DNA from: Oscillibacter valericigenes
Lineage (GTDB): Bacteria > Bacillota > Clostridia > Oscillospirales > Oscillospiraceae
DNA: 64,000 bases
Assembly: GCF_016902445.1 (NCBI RefSeq)
Contig: NZ_JACSNX010000007.1
Location: 1 to 64,000, forward strand
Direction of reading: 5' to 3'
Shown here: piece after piece, positions 23,480-32,797 of the stretch
How positions within the stretch are numbered: position 1 is the stretch's first letter
Layout of the letters: the number at the start of each line of letters is the position of its first letter
The notes under the pieces: generated by a model
Told to the model about the DNA's origin: nothing
Seen by the model: only the letters and a program-made list of their open reading frames with translations
The model's database searches: none
Program-made: the position numbers and the translations under genes

Positions 23480-25528
23480 ATGGCGGACCTGAACACAGAC
23501 GTACGGTACATCAAGGGCATCGGCGAGCAGCGGGCCAAGGCCCTGGGCAAGCTTGGCATCGCCACCCTGCGGGACCTGATCTCCTACTTCCCCCGGGCCT
23601 ATGACGACCGCACCCAGCTCCGCCGCATCGCCGACCTGGTGCCCGGCGAGGCCGCCGGCGTGGCCGCCATGGTAGCATCTCCCCCCACCGTCTCCCATAT
23701 CCGCCGCGGGCTGGACCTGGTGAAGCTCCGGGCGGTGGACGACACCGGGGAATTGAACGTGACCTTCTTCAACCAGGCATGGCTGAAAAATAACCTGCGC
23801 CAGGGGGAGACGTATGTCTTCTACGGCCGGGCGGAGGGCTCCCTCTTCCGCCGCCAGATGACGAATCCCGTGGTGGAGCCGGAGGGGCGGCGGGAGGTCA
23901 CCGGCCGCATCGTGCCCATCTATCCCCTCACCGCCGGGGTCAGCCAGCTGATCCTGTCCCGGTCCATCCGCCAGGGGCTGGACGCCTGCGCCGACATTCT
24001 GCCGGACGTGCTGCCGGACCTCGTGCGGCGGGACCATCAGCTCTGCCGCATCGAGTACGCCTACGAGAACATCCACTTTCCGGAGAGCGCGGAGGCCCTG
24101 GACCTGGCCCGGCGGCGGCTGGCCTTTGAGGAGCTGTTCCTCTTCACCATCGGCCTGGAGCGGCTCCGCCAGCGCCGGGAGGTGGTCCACGTGCCCCCCT
24201 GCGGCCAGGTGGACATGGAGCCTTTCTATTCCGCTCTGCCCTTCACCCTGACGGACGCCCAGCGCCGCTGCGTGGAGGAGGCCCTGGCGGACATGCGCTC
24301 CGGCACCCCCATGAACCGCCTGGTCCAGGGAGACGTGGGCTCCGGCAAGACCATGGTGGCCGCCGCCTGTGTGTTTTTTTGCGTGAAGAACGGCCGCCAG
24401 GCGGCCCTGATGGCCCCCACGGAGATCCTGGCCCAGCAGCACTACCAGGGCCTGGCCCCCCTTCTGGAAAATTTGGGCATCCGGTGTGCCCTGCTGACCG
24501 GCTCCACCACCGCCAAAACAAAAAAATCCATCACCGCCCAGCTGGAGAGCGGGGAGATCGACTTTGCCATCGGCACCCACGCCCTCATCACCGGCAGTGT
24601 GGCCTACCGCGACCTGGGGCTGGTGGTGACGGACGAGCAGCACCGCTTCGGTGTGGCCCAGCGGGCGGACCTGGCCGCCAAGGGGGACCACCCCCATATC
24701 CTGGTCATGTCCGCCACGCCCATTCCCCGGACGCTGGCCCTCATCCTCTACGGGGACCTGGACGTGTCCGTCATCGACCAGCTACCCCCCGGAAGACAGC
24801 CGGTGCAGACCTTCGCCGTCACCGGGGGCTACCACCAGCGGGTGTACAGCTTCATCCGCAAGCTGGTGGGAGAGGGCCGCCAGGCCTACATCGTCTGCCC
24901 CATGGTAGAGGAAAACGACGAGCTCCCCGACGAGCGCAAAGCGGTGACGGAGTACGCCAAAAAACTCCAGGCGGAGGTGTTCCCCGACCTGAAGGTGGCC
25001 TTTGTCCACGGCAAGATGAAGCCCAGGGAGAAGGATGCCGTCATGGCCGCCTTTGCCGCCCGGGAGACGGACATCCTGGTGTCCACCACCGTCATCGAGG
25101 TGGGGGTGGACGTGCCCAACGCCGCCGTGATGGTCATCGAGAACGCGGAGCGGTTCGGCCTGAGCCAGCTCCACCAGCTGCGGGGCCGGGTGGGACGGGG
25201 GAAACACCAGTCCTACTGTATTCTGATCTCCGACAACCAGAACGAGGAGACCCGGCAGCGGCTGAAGGTGATGACCAGGACCACCGACGGTTTCAAAATT
25301 GCCGAAGAGGATCTGCGGCTCCGGGGCCCCGGCGACTTCTTCGGCCAGCGGCAGCACGGCCTGCCGGGCCTGAAGGTAGCGGACCTGGGCTGCGACACCC
25401 TGCTGCTGCAGGAGGCACAGGCCGCCGCCCGGCAGCTGCTGGCGGAGGACCCGGAGCTCATCTCCTGCCCTGCCACGGCGGAGCGCATCCAGGCCCTGTT
25501 CACCCAGGCAGCGGACACTCTGAACTGA
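23480..25528 (+). CDS. recG: ATP-dependent DNA helicase RecG
   Basis: 682 residues. Branch migration helicase that remodels stalled forks and Holliday junctions. It has an N-terminal wedge/OB domain (residues 1-230), Walker A QGDVGSGKTM, the DExH box VVTDEQHRFGV, SATPIPRTLAL (motif III), motif V/VI (STTVIEVGVDVPNA; QLRGRVGRGKHQSYC) and the C-terminal hairpin region. ATG 23480 follows GGGAGGTG. Confidence 0.98.
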   Translation: MADLNTDVRYIKGIGEQRAKALGKLGIATLRDLISYFPRAYDDRTQLRRIADLVPGEAAGVAAMVASPPTVSHIRRGLDLVKLRAVDDTGELNVTFFNQAWLKNNLRQGETYVFYGRAEGSLFRRQMTNPVVEPEGRREVTGRIVPIYPLTAGVSQLILSRSIRQGLDACADILPDVLPDLVRRDHQLCRIEYAYENIHFPESAEALDLARRRLAFEELFLFTIGLERLRQRREVVHVPPCGQVDMEPFYSALPFTLTDAQRRCVEEALADMRSGTPMNRLVQGDVGSGKTMVAAACVFFCVKNGRQAALMAPTEILAQQHYQGLAPLLENLGIRCALLTGSTTAKTKKSITAQLESGEIDFAIGTHALITGSVAYRDLGLVVTDEQHRFGVAQRADLAAKGDHPHILVMSATPIPRTLALILYGDLDVSVIDQLPPGRQPVQTFAVTGGYHQRVYSFIRKLVGEGRQAYIVCPMVEENDELPDERKAVTEYAKKLQAEVFPDLKVAFVHGKMKPREKDAVMAAFAARETDILVSTTVIEVGVDVPNAAVMVIENAERFGLSQLHQLRGRVGRGKHQSYCILISDNQNEETRQRLKVMTRTTDGFKIAEEDLRLRGPGDFFGQRQHGLPGLKVADLGCDTLLLQEAQAAARQLLAEDPELISCPATAERIQALFTQAADTLN

Positions 25529-25530
25529 AA

Positions 25531-25559
25531 CGCCCCGGCGTCTGCCGGGGCGCTTTTTT
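25531..25559 (+). terminator. Terminator of recG
   Basis: A 9-bp perfect stem with a 4-nt loop (25531-25552) is followed by six T. Confidence 0.92.
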
Positions 25560-25570
25560 CCATTCCCCCC

Positions 25571-25596
25571 GTGACCTTTCTGCCCGCTCATTCGTA
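25571..25596 (+). promoter_or_regulatory. Putative ECF autoregulatory promoter
   Basis: GTGACC (25571-25576) and CGTA (25593-25596) are 16 bases apart, close to the TGTAAC-N16-CGTC element of the 23016 sigma gene. It lies 25 bases before the sigma GTG. Confidence 0.5.
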
Positions 25597-25621
25597 ATGA
25601 AAACAGAAGGAGGTGAGGCCA

Positions 25622-26089
25622 GTGACCGAATCGGAGCGGCTCTTTGAGCAGGTGTACCGGACCTATGGGCCCTCTCTGTATCGGTTCTGCCTCCTCCAGA
25701 TGAAGAACCCGGCGGACGCGGAGGACGTGCTGCAGGAGGTGTTCTGCAAGCGGCTCTACCAGGCGCCGACCTTCGCCTCGCCGGATCACGAGCGGCGGTG
25801 GCTGTTCCGGGTGGCCCTGAACCAGTGCCGGGACGCCTGGAAACGCTCCAGCCGGTCGGACCTGCCGCTGGAGGCCGCCTCCGCCGCCGTCACGCCGGAG
25901 GAGCTGGGCCTGCTGGAACACGTGGCCGCCCTGCCGGAGCCCCAGCGGACGGTCCTCCACCTCCACTACTACGAGGGGTACTCCCTCCGGGAGATCGCGC
26001 GGCTCCTGGGGGTGACGGTGCCCACGGTGAAAATGCGGCTGAAGCGGGGCCGGGACGCCCTGCGGTCAACATGGGAGGAACACTTATGA
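25622..26089 (+). CDS. ECF-type RNA polymerase sigma factor
   Basis: 155 residues with region 2 (DAEDVLQEVFCKRLYQ) and region 4 (YSLREIARLLGVTVPTVKMR). GTG 25622 is chosen because AAGGAGGTG ends six bases upstream; the GTG inside that SD is too early. The stop overlaps the next start as ATGA. Confidence 0.95.
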   Translation: MTESERLFEQVYRTYGPSLYRFCLLQMKNPADAEDVLQEVFCKRLYQAPTFASPDHERRWLFRVALNQCRDAWKRSSRSDLPLEAASAAVTPEELGLLEHVAALPEPQRTVLHLHYYEGYSLREIARLLGVTVPTVKMRLKRGRDALRSTWEEHL

Positions 26090-27243
26090 ATCGCTATCAC
26101 GACGCAATGGAACACTGCGCGCCCCCGCCGGAGCTGGAAGCGCGGCTGCGGGAAGCCATTTTGTCGACAGAGCCGATGCCACAGGCACGGCCCGCCGTCT
26201 TTCGGCCCAAGGGCTTTGTCCGCAAGGCGGCGCTGGCGGCGGTGCTAGCCGTGGCGCTGACACTGTCCGTAGGGGCGGCGGTGCTGGTGAACTGGGATGA
26301 CATCTTCACTGACTACTTCGGCCCCGGCGCGGCGGAGACCCCCATGGCGGCGAAGGCCTTCCAGGAGGTAAACATCTCCTCTGTCTGCGACGATGTGACG
26401 CTGACCCTCCGGCAGGCCCTGGTGGATGAGAAAAATCTCTATCTGATCCTGGACTACCAGCTGCCGGACACGGTGGACCGGGAGGCCGTGGCAATGGCCT
26501 ATGAGAGCGAGGACCGCCAGGTGAATGGGATCGGCCTGCCGGACATCTCCTACTACCTCACCGGCGACGTCTCCTGGGAGGACCTGAAGGCCGCCGATCA
26601 GGGCATGTGGGCGGACATCGACTGGACTGATCCCAACGCCTATATCAGTTATGTGGGCAGGGAAAAAGCCCTGATGGGATCTGCCCTGGCAAAACACACC
26701 AGCGGGACGACCGGCGGCTCGGAGAGCCAGGGCTATGACATGGAGGCCAACACCCTCACCTATCTCTTCCGCATCGCCGTGGAATCCGGCAGCGTCGACT
26801 TCATCGCCCAGCCGGTGACGGTGCTGCTGACGCCACCCGTCCTGCGGGTGGACGGCGTAGACACCGCCGTCACAGACCACCCGGCCCTGGTGACCTTCCG
26901 GCCGACGGGGGGCTCCCAGACGCTGACGGCCTCCTACCAGCAGGATGGCACCTCCATTCAGGTGGTTTTGTCCCCCTTCACCATCAGCCTGCACCTCACC
27001 GGCAACACCACCTATCTGGACATGGAGGAATTGATCTCCGACACCTCCCTGGTCCTGACAGACGGCAGCACCCTGCCGGTGCGGGGCCTGAACCGTAGTG
27101 GAGGATACAGTGGCCACACCAGCCGCAAGCAGGGCGAGGAATTCCCCTTCTCCCTGTCCTTTAGCGGCTCCTTCCGGGACCTGCTGGACGTGAGCCAGGT
27201 AGCAGCCATCCAGGTGGGCGGCATGACGGTTCCCCTGGCGTGA
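26086..27243 (+). CDS. DUF4179-type anti-sigma membrane protein
   Basis: 385 residues. A short cytoplasmic N-terminus (about 40 residues with an ELEARLREAIL helix), one membrane segment (AALAAVLAVALTLSVGAAVLV), then a large extracytoplasmic beta-rich region with the layout of DUF4179/anti-sigma partners (DDVTLTLRQALVDEKNLYLI). It lacks a zinc-finger motif. ATG 26086 overlaps the sigma stop (ATGA). Holding the sigma factor at the membrane is inferred from gene order. Confidence 0.85.
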   Translation: MNRYHDAMEHCAPPPELEARLREAILSTEPMPQARPAVFRPKGFVRKAALAAVLAVALTLSVGAAVLVNWDDIFTDYFGPGAAETPMAAKAFQEVNISSVCDDVTLTLRQALVDEKNLYLILDYQLPDTVDREAVAMAYESEDRQVNGIGLPDISYYLTGDVSWEDLKAADQGMWADIDWTDPNAYISYVGREKALMGSALAKHTSGTTGGSESQGYDMEANTLTYLFRIAVESGSVDFIAQPVTVLLTPPVLRVDGVDTAVTDHPALVTFRPTGGSQTLTASYQQDGTSIQVVLSPFTISLHLTGNTTYLDMEELISDTSLVLTDGSTLPVRGLNRSGGYSGHTSRKQGEEFPFSLSFSGSFRDLLDVSQVAAIQVGGMTVPLA

Positions 27244-27278
27244 GGCGCTGTCCCTACTAAAATCCCATACAGACGCAA

Positions 27279-27311
27279 AAGGAAGCCGGAGGGCAGTGCC
27301 CGCCGGCTTCC
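27279..27311 (-). terminator. Terminator of mtaB-yfbR
   Basis: A perfect 9-bp stem GGAAGCCGG/CCGGCTTCC enclosing a smaller GGGCA/TGCCC hairpin is followed by TTTTGC on the minus strand. Confidence 0.75.
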
Positions 27312-27319
27312 CTGCTGTT

Positions 27320-27895
27320 TCACTTCAATTCATCCAGCGTCAGGGAGAAGCTGTCCATGAACGTCTCCAGAAAATAGGCCACCTCCGGCAGGCCGTAGCT
27401 CTCCAGCGCCCGCAGGGTCTGGCCGGCGGCCTCCCGGAACTCGTTGTTGCCGGCCTTCAGCTCCTCCACGCACTTGATGTAGGCGGAGAGCTTGTCCGCC
27501 GCCTTCACCACCTGCCGGATCTCCGGGTCCGCTTCCGTCAGGATGGGCTCGTACACCCCCTGGAGCTCCGGCGGCAGCATCTGGAGCAGCTTCCGCTCCG
27601 CCACCGTCTCCACGTCCTGGTAGGCGCTGCGGATAGCGGGGTTGTCATACTTGATGGGGGTGGGCATGTCGCCGGTGAGGATCTCGCTGGCGTCGTGGTA
27701 CAGCGCCGCCACCGCCACGGCGCCGGGGTCCAGATGCCCGCCGAACTGTTCGTTGCGGATCACCGCCAGGGCATGGGCCAGGACGGCCACCTGGTGGCTG
27801 TGCTCCTGGACGTTCTCCGGGGCGGTGTTCCGCATCAGGGCCCACCGCTGGATGAACCGCATCCGGGAAATATAGGCAAAGAAGTGGCTCTTCAT
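27320..27895 (-). CDS. yfbR: HD-domain 5'-deoxynucleotidase (YfbR-like)
   Basis: 191 residues. The HD motif is split as EHSHQVAVLAHAL and YHDASEILTGDMPTPIKY with a later Asp in KAADKLSAYIK, as in YfbR, which hydrolyses deoxynucleoside 5'-monophosphates. ATG 27895 lies two bases after the stop region of mtaB, so translation is coupled; an upstream in-frame ATG would sit inside mtaB without an SD. Confidence 0.9.
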   Translation of the reverse strand: MKSHFFAYISRMRFIQRWALMRNTAPENVQEHSHQVAVLAHALAVIRNEQFGGHLDPGAVAVAALYHDASEILTGDMPTPIKYDNPAIRSAYQDVETVAERKLLQMLPPELQGVYEPILTEADPEIRQVVKAADKLSAYIKCVEELKAGNNEFREAAGQTLRALESYGLPEVAYFLETFMDSFSLTLDELK

Positions 27896-27896
27896 G

Positions 27897-29186
27897 TCAG
27901 TCCTCCAAAATCTCACCCAGCAGGGACTCCCCGTCGCTGCCGGTGATCTTCACGCTCCGGATCTGGTTGTGCAGATCCGTGCCCTCCGCCAGCACCTCCA
28001 TGTAGTTGGGAGCGTGGCCGACATATCTGCCATCCCTGGGCTGCTCGAAGAGGACGGGGTACACCGCCCCCACGCAGTCCGCCAGATACTTCCGGTGGAG
28101 CTCCGCCGCCGCCTCTGCCGCCCGGTGGGCCCGCTCCTCCTTCACAGCTTTCGGCACCTGCCGCATCTGCGCCGCCGGCGTGCCGGGCCGGATGGAGTAG
28201 GGGAAGATGTGCATCTGGGCAAAGCCGCACCGGCGGAGGAAGTCCAGGGTCTGGGAGAATTCCTCCTCCGTCTCCTCCGGGAACCCGGTGATCAGGTCCG
28301 TCGTCACGGCCGGATGCGCAAAATATTGGTTTAAAAGCGCAACAGATTGCACATATCGAGCCGTGTCGTATTTTCGGTTCATCCGTCTCAGGGTGTCGTC
28401 GCACCCGCTCTGCAGGGACAGATGGAACTGGGGGCAGAGGTTCGGCAGGGCCGCCGCCCGGCGGCAGAAGTCCTCGGTGATGGTCCGGGGCTCCAGGCTC
28501 CCCAGCCGGATGCGGACGTCCGGCGCGGCGGCACAGACGGCCTCCAGCAGATCGATCAGGGTCTCGCCGTTCTTCAGGTCCTGGCCCCAGGAGGAGATCT
28601 CGATGCCCGTCACCACGATCTCCCGGTAGCCCTCCGCCGCCAGCTGCCGGGTCTGCTCCGCCGCCGTGGGGATGGGCAGAGACCGGATCCGACCCCGGGC
28701 ATAGGGGATGATGCAGTAGGTGCAGAAGTTGACGCAGCCGTCCTCAACCTTCAGCATGGCCCGGGTGCGGCCCTCCAGCCCGCCGGCGGGCAGCACCTCG
28801 AACACCCGCCGCTCAAAGGGCTGGTCGATGGCCTCGATCTGCCGCTTCTCCGCCGCGGTCTCCTCCAGAAGGCGGATGAAGCCCGTCCGGTCGCCGGTGC
28901 CGGCGATCAGGTCCACCCCCAGCTTCCGCACATCGTCCACGTGGGTCTGGGAATAGCAGCCGCACACCGCCACCACGGCGCCGGGGTGCTTCCGCTGGAT
29001 GCCGTGGATCACCTGCCGGGACTTCTGGTCGCTGACCGCCGTGACGGAGCAGGTGTTCACGATATAGGCGTCCGCCTCCTCCGCAAAGGGCACGACGGCG
29101 TGCCCCCGGGCCCGCAGCGCCTGCTCCATGGCCTGGGACTCGTATTGGTTCACCTTGCAGCCCAAGGTGTAGATGGCAATTTTCAT
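27897..29186 (-). CDS. mtaB: tRNA t6A37 methylthiotransferase MtaB
   Basis: 429 residues. Radical-SAM enzyme that converts t6A37 to ms2t6A in tRNAs decoding ANN codons. It has the UPF0004 N-terminal domain (TLGCKVNQYESQ, NTCSVTAVSDQKSRQ, AVCGCYSQTH) with three Fe-S cysteines, the radical-SAM triad CVNFCTYCIIPYARG and a C-terminal TRAM domain. ATG 29186 follows GGAGGAATCGAC. The yfbR start follows its stop directly. Confidence 0.97.
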   Translation of the reverse strand: MKIAIYTLGCKVNQYESQAMEQALRARGHAVVPFAEEADAYIVNTCSVTAVSDQKSRQVIHGIQRKHPGAVVAVCGCYSQTHVDDVRKLGVDLIAGTGDRTGFIRLLEETAAEKRQIEAIDQPFERRVFEVLPAGGLEGRTRAMLKVEDGCVNFCTYCIIPYARGRIRSLPIPTAAEQTRQLAAEGYREIVVTGIEISSWGQDLKNGETLIDLLEAVCAAAPDVRIRLGSLEPRTITEDFCRRAAALPNLCPQFHLSLQSGCDDTLRRMNRKYDTARYVQSVALLNQYFAHPAVTTDLITGFPEETEEEFSQTLDFLRRCGFAQMHIFPYSIRPGTPAAQMRQVPKAVKEERAHRAAEAAAELHRKYLADCVGAVYPVLFEQPRDGRYVGHAPNYMEVLAEGTDLHNQIRSVKITGSDGESLLGEILED

Positions 29187-29287
29187 GTCGATTCCTCCGG
29201 TGGGGTTTTGGCCGAAGCGGATCCGGCAGAGGGCGGCAGAGGCAGGGCGTCCGATGCGTTGTCTCCTTCCGGACTTTCTTCTGGTCC

Positions 29288-29316
29288 ATCTTACCACACC
29301 CGCCAGGAACCGGCAA
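29288..29316 (-). promoter_or_regulatory. Promoter of mtaB-yfbR
   Basis: TTGCCG (29311-29316) and TAAGAT (29288-29293) on the minus strand are 17 bases apart. Confidence 0.6.
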
Positions 29317-29323
29317 GTTCTCC

Positions 29324-29352
29324 TTGCCTTTTTTCTGTTTTCTCTATATAAT
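29324..29352 (+). promoter_or_regulatory. Promoter of the cysteine desulfurase operon
   Basis: TTGCCT (29324-29329) and TATAAT (29347-29352) are 17 bases apart. It is back to back with the mtaB promoter, the two -35 boxes separated by seven bases. Confidence 0.75.
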
Positions 29353-29399
29353 ATTTAAACGTGCGACCGTTTTCCTTTTCAGAAAGAGGGTTTTTCCAT

Positions 29400-30536
29400 A
29401 TGATCTATCTGGACCACGCCGCCACCACGCCTGTCCCCCGGGCGGTGGCGGACGCCATGTACGAGGTGCTGACCGAGCAGTTCGGCAACCCCAGCTCCCA
29501 GTATCCCCTGGGGCTGGAGATGAAGCGCCGGGTGGAATCCTGGCGCCGTACCATCGCCGGTGCCCTGGGCTGTGACGCCAGGCAGCTGTTCTTCACCTCC
29601 TGCGGCACGGAGGCGGACAACTGGGCCGTCACCGCCGCCTGCTGGCAGAACCGCCACGTGGGACGCCACATCGTCACCACCGCCGTGGAGCACAGCGCCG
29701 TGCTGGAGGCCTGCCGCTGGATGGAACGGCAGGGGTACGAGGTCACCTACCTGGCTCCGGCCCAGGACGGCTCCATCACTGCGGAGCAGGTATTGGACGC
29801 CGTCCGGCCGGACACGGCGCTGATCTCCGTCATGCTGGTGAACAACGAGCTGGGGAACGTCTACCCCATCGCCGACATCGCCCGGGGCCTGGCGGCGAAG
29901 AATCCCAAGGCCCTGCTGCACACCGACGCCGTCCAGGGCTTTCTGAAGGTCCCCTTCACCGCCAGATCCCTGGGGGCGGATTTCCTCACCATCTCCGCCC
30001 ACAAGATCGGCGGCCCCAAGGGCATCGGCGCCCTGTACATCGGCCAGCGGGTAAAGAACCCCAAGCCCCTGCTGGCCGGCGGAGAGCAGGAGAGCGGCCT
30101 CCGGGCCGGCACCGAGGCCACAGCCCAGATCGCCGGCTTTGCCAAGGCCGCAGAACTGCGGCTGGAAAACCTGGAGGACAAGCTCCGCCACATGGCCCGG
30201 ATCCGGGACTACGCCGTGGAGCGGCTGGCCGCCATCCCCGATCTGAAGGTCCTCTCCGCTCCTGGCGGGGCGCCCCACGTGCTCTCCGTCTCTCTGGTGG
30301 GCTGGCCCAGCCAGAACATCGTCAACGACCTGGGGCAGCAGGGCATCTGCATCTCCGCCGGCTCCGCCTGCCACCAGGGCAAGCCCAGCCATGTCATCGC
30401 CGCCCTGAAGCTGCCGAAGAAGGTCTCCGGCGGCGTCATCCGCCTCAGCTTCGGCCCGGAGACCACCGCCGCCGACATCGACGCCTGCGCCGAGGCCCTC
30501 CAGCGGCACCATGACACCCGGATGCCCATGCTGTAA
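29400..30536 (+). CDS. Cysteine desulfurase (class V aminotransferase)
   Basis: 378 residues. PLP enzyme that removes sulfur from cysteine for Fe-S cluster or tRNA thiolation. It begins MIYLDHAATTPVPRAV, has the PLP lysine in SAHKIGGPKG and the catalytic cysteine in SAGSACHQGK, the NifS/IscS short-loop type. No iscU neighbour is present. ATG 29400 follows AGAGGG. The adjacent divergent MtaB is also a sulfur-using enzyme, so a tRNA-thiolation role is possible. Confidence 0.94.
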   Translation: MIYLDHAATTPVPRAVADAMYEVLTEQFGNPSSQYPLGLEMKRRVESWRRTIAGALGCDARQLFFTSCGTEADNWAVTAACWQNRHVGRHIVTTAVEHSAVLEACRWMERQGYEVTYLAPAQDGSITAEQVLDAVRPDTALISVMLVNNELGNVYPIADIARGLAAKNPKALLHTDAVQGFLKVPFTARSLGADFLTISAHKIGGPKGIGALYIGQRVKNPKPLLAGGEQESGLRAGTEATAQIAGFAKAAELRLENLEDKLRHMARIRDYAVERLAAIPDLKVLSAPGGAPHVLSVSLVGWPSQNIVNDLGQQGICISAGSACHQGKPSHVIAALKLPKKVSGGVIRLSFGPETTAADIDACAEALQRHHDTRMPML

Positions 30537-30572
30537 GGCATATCCACTTCACAGTTAAGAGGTTTCGTTTCT

Positions 30573-31958
30573 ATGCTGCGTCATCTTCACCGGGAGCCCG
30601 GTTTTTATAAGCGGCTGTTCTATCTGGCGCTGCCGCTGATCCTGCAGAATCTCATCACCACATCCCTGGGCTTTGTGGACACTTTCATGGTGGGCATGCT
30701 GGGGCAGAACGAGCTGTCTGCCGTCACGGCCGCCAACACACCCATCTACATGCTGCAGATCATCATTTTGGGCCTGCTCAGCGGCCTCTCCGTCCTGGCC
30801 AGCCAGTACTGGGGCAAAGGGGACACCGAGAGCATCAACCGCTGCATGGGCGTCAGCCTTTACGCCGGCCTCATCATCGCGGTCTCCGTGGCCGTGGTGC
30901 TGTTTTTCTTCCCCCTTCAGGTCATGGCCCTGGTCACCAACAACGGCCTGCTCATCGAGCTGGGCGCTCCCTATCTGCGGATCGTGGGACTCAGCTATAT
31001 CTTCAACACCATCAGCTCCGTCTACATCGGCATGCAGCGCAGCACGGAGAACCCTGCCATGGGCATGATCGTCTTCGGCATCTCCATGCTGACCAACACC
31101 TGCCTGAACTACATCCTGATCTTCGGCAAACTCGGTGCTCCCGCCCTGGGCATCACCGGTGCCGCCATCGCCACCCTGATCTCCCGGGTGGTGGAGGTGG
31201 TCATGGTCCTGTGCTATGCCACCCACTACCACCGGGTCCCGCTGATGCCCCACCTGCTGCTGCGGCCGGGCCGGGCCATGGTGCACAGCTTTCTGAAATA
31301 CGCCACTCCCGTCCTGGTCAATGAGGTCCTGTGGGGCCTGGGCGTCAGCGTCATGACCGCCATCATGGGGCATATGGCCATCAGCACCGACATCCTGGCG
31401 GCCTACGCCATCATGGGCAACATCGACAAGTTCTCCACCGTGGCCTGCTTCGGCGTTGCCGGCGCCACTGCCGTCATCGTGGGCAAGCGGATCGGCGAAG
31501 GTGCCGGCCGGGAAGAAGTCTACTCCGTGGGCTGCTGCCTGCTGACGGTCTCCTTCGGTGTTGGCCTGGCGGTCTCCCTGTGCCTGGCCGTGCTGCTGCC
31601 CACTGTCTTCATTCCCTACCTCTACCCCCTGTTCCACCTGAAGGGCCTGGCTCTGGAGATCGCCGTCATCATGTGTGTGGTCTATCTCTTCATGCTGCCG
31701 TTGAAGGCCTTTGACATCACCAACATCACCGGCCTGCTGCGGGCCGGCGGCGACTCCCGCACGGCCTCCATCATCGACCTGAGCTGCCAGTGGGTCATCG
31801 CTGTGCCCCTGACCTTCCTGACAGCTCTGGTGTTCAACGCGCCGGTGGCAGTGGTATGCCTGTGCATCCAGTCGGAGAACGTGTGCAAGTGCCCCTGGGG
31901 CATCCTGCGGCTGCGGAGCCGGAAGTGGATCAACAACGTGACGGAAGAGGGACTGTGA
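30573..31958 (+). CDS. MATE-family efflux transporter
   Basis: 461 residues with twelve predicted membrane helices in two similar halves. N-terminal GFYKRLFYLALPLILQNLIT and VDTFMVGMLGQNELSAV are typical of NorM/DinF-like MATE proteins that export cationic compounds by Na+ or H+ antiport. Substrate unknown. ATG 30573 is preceded by AAGAGG. Its stop overlaps the next start as TGATG. Confidence 0.93.
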   Translation: MLRHLHREPGFYKRLFYLALPLILQNLITTSLGFVDTFMVGMLGQNELSAVTAANTPIYMLQIIILGLLSGLSVLASQYWGKGDTESINRCMGVSLYAGLIIAVSVAVVLFFFPLQVMALVTNNGLLIELGAPYLRIVGLSYIFNTISSVYIGMQRSTENPAMGMIVFGISMLTNTCLNYILIFGKLGAPALGITGAAIATLISRVVEVVMVLCYATHYHRVPLMPHLLLRPGRAMVHSFLKYATPVLVNEVLWGLGVSVMTAIMGHMAISTDILAAYAIMGNIDKFSTVACFGVAGATAVIVGKRIGEGAGREEVYSVGCCLLTVSFGVGLAVSLCLAVLLPTVFIPYLYPLFHLKGLALEIAVIMCVVYLFMLPLKAFDITNITGLLRAGGDSRTASIIDLSCQWVIAVPLTFLTALVFNAPVAVVCLCIQSENVCKCPWGILRLRSRKWINNVTEEGL

Positions 31959-32782
31959 TGGAGAGCCTCTTTCGCTGCCCAGTCTGCGGCGCGCCCCTGA
32001 CGCGGGAGACGCATGTCTACCGCTGTCCGAACCGCCACAGCTATGATATCGCCCGGGAGGGCTACACCTACCTGCTGCCCCCCAACCAAAAACACTCCGC
32101 CGCTCCCGGCGACGACCGCGGCATGGCCGCCGCGCGGCGGGATTTCCTCTCCAAAGGGTATTATGCCCCGCTTTTGAATACCCTTTGTTGTCAGATTTTG
32201 TCCCACTCCGGCGATTCACCGGTGATTTTGGATGCAGGCTGTGGAGAGGGTTATTATACCGCCGGTATCTATCAGGCCCTGACTGCCGCCGGGAAAACGC
32301 CCCGGATGGCGGGCACGGACATCTCCAAAGCCATCCTCCGGTCCGCCGCCAGGCGGGCGCGCGGCGTCGAATGGGCCGTGGCCTCCTCTTTCCATCTGCC
32401 GGTGGCGGACGGGACGGCGGATATCCTGCTGGACTGCTTCTCCCCTCTGGCGCTGGAGGAATTCCGCCGGGTGCTGAAGCCGGGCGGCCGCTTCCTCTAC
32501 GTGGTGCCCGGGCCGGACCACCTCTGGGAGCTGAAGCAGGTCCTCTACGACCGGCCCTATCCCAATGAGGAAAAGGAGACGCCCTATGAGGGCTTTGCCT
32601 ACCGGTCCATCGTGCCGGTGGAGGACACCATCACGCTCCCCTGTCAGGCGGACATCCACGCCCTGTTCCAGATGACGCCCTATTACTGGAAGACGCCGAA
32701 GGCGGGGGCCGTGCGGCTGGCGGCCCTGGATACCCTCACCGCCCGCATCTCCTTCCGCATCCATATCTTTCAAAAATCCTGA
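31958..32782 (+). CDS. RlmA-type 23S rRNA guanine-N1 methyltransferase
   Basis: 274 residues. An N-terminal zinc finger (Cys7, Cys10, Cys23, His27: FRCPVCGAP...YRCPNRHSYD) precedes a class I SAM methyltransferase fold (VILDAGCGEGYYTAG). RlmA enzymes methylate G745 or G748 of 23S rRNA, the latter affecting macrolide/tylosin binding; which one is not readable. ATG 31958 overlaps the MATE stop, so the efflux pump and rRNA methylase are translationally coupled. Confidence 0.9.
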   Translation: MESLFRCPVCGAPLTRETHVYRCPNRHSYDIAREGYTYLLPPNQKHSAAPGDDRGMAAARRDFLSKGYYAPLLNTLCCQILSHSGDSPVILDAGCGEGYYTAGIYQALTAAGKTPRMAGTDISKAILRSAARRARGVEWAVASSFHLPVADGTADILLDCFSPLALEEFRRVLKPGGRFLYVVPGPDHLWELKQVLYDRPYPNEEKETPYEGFAYRSIVPVEDTITLPCQADIHALFQMTPYYWKTPKAGAVRLAALDTLTARISFRIHIFQKS

Positions 32783-32797
32783 CAGGAGGTCCTGCTG

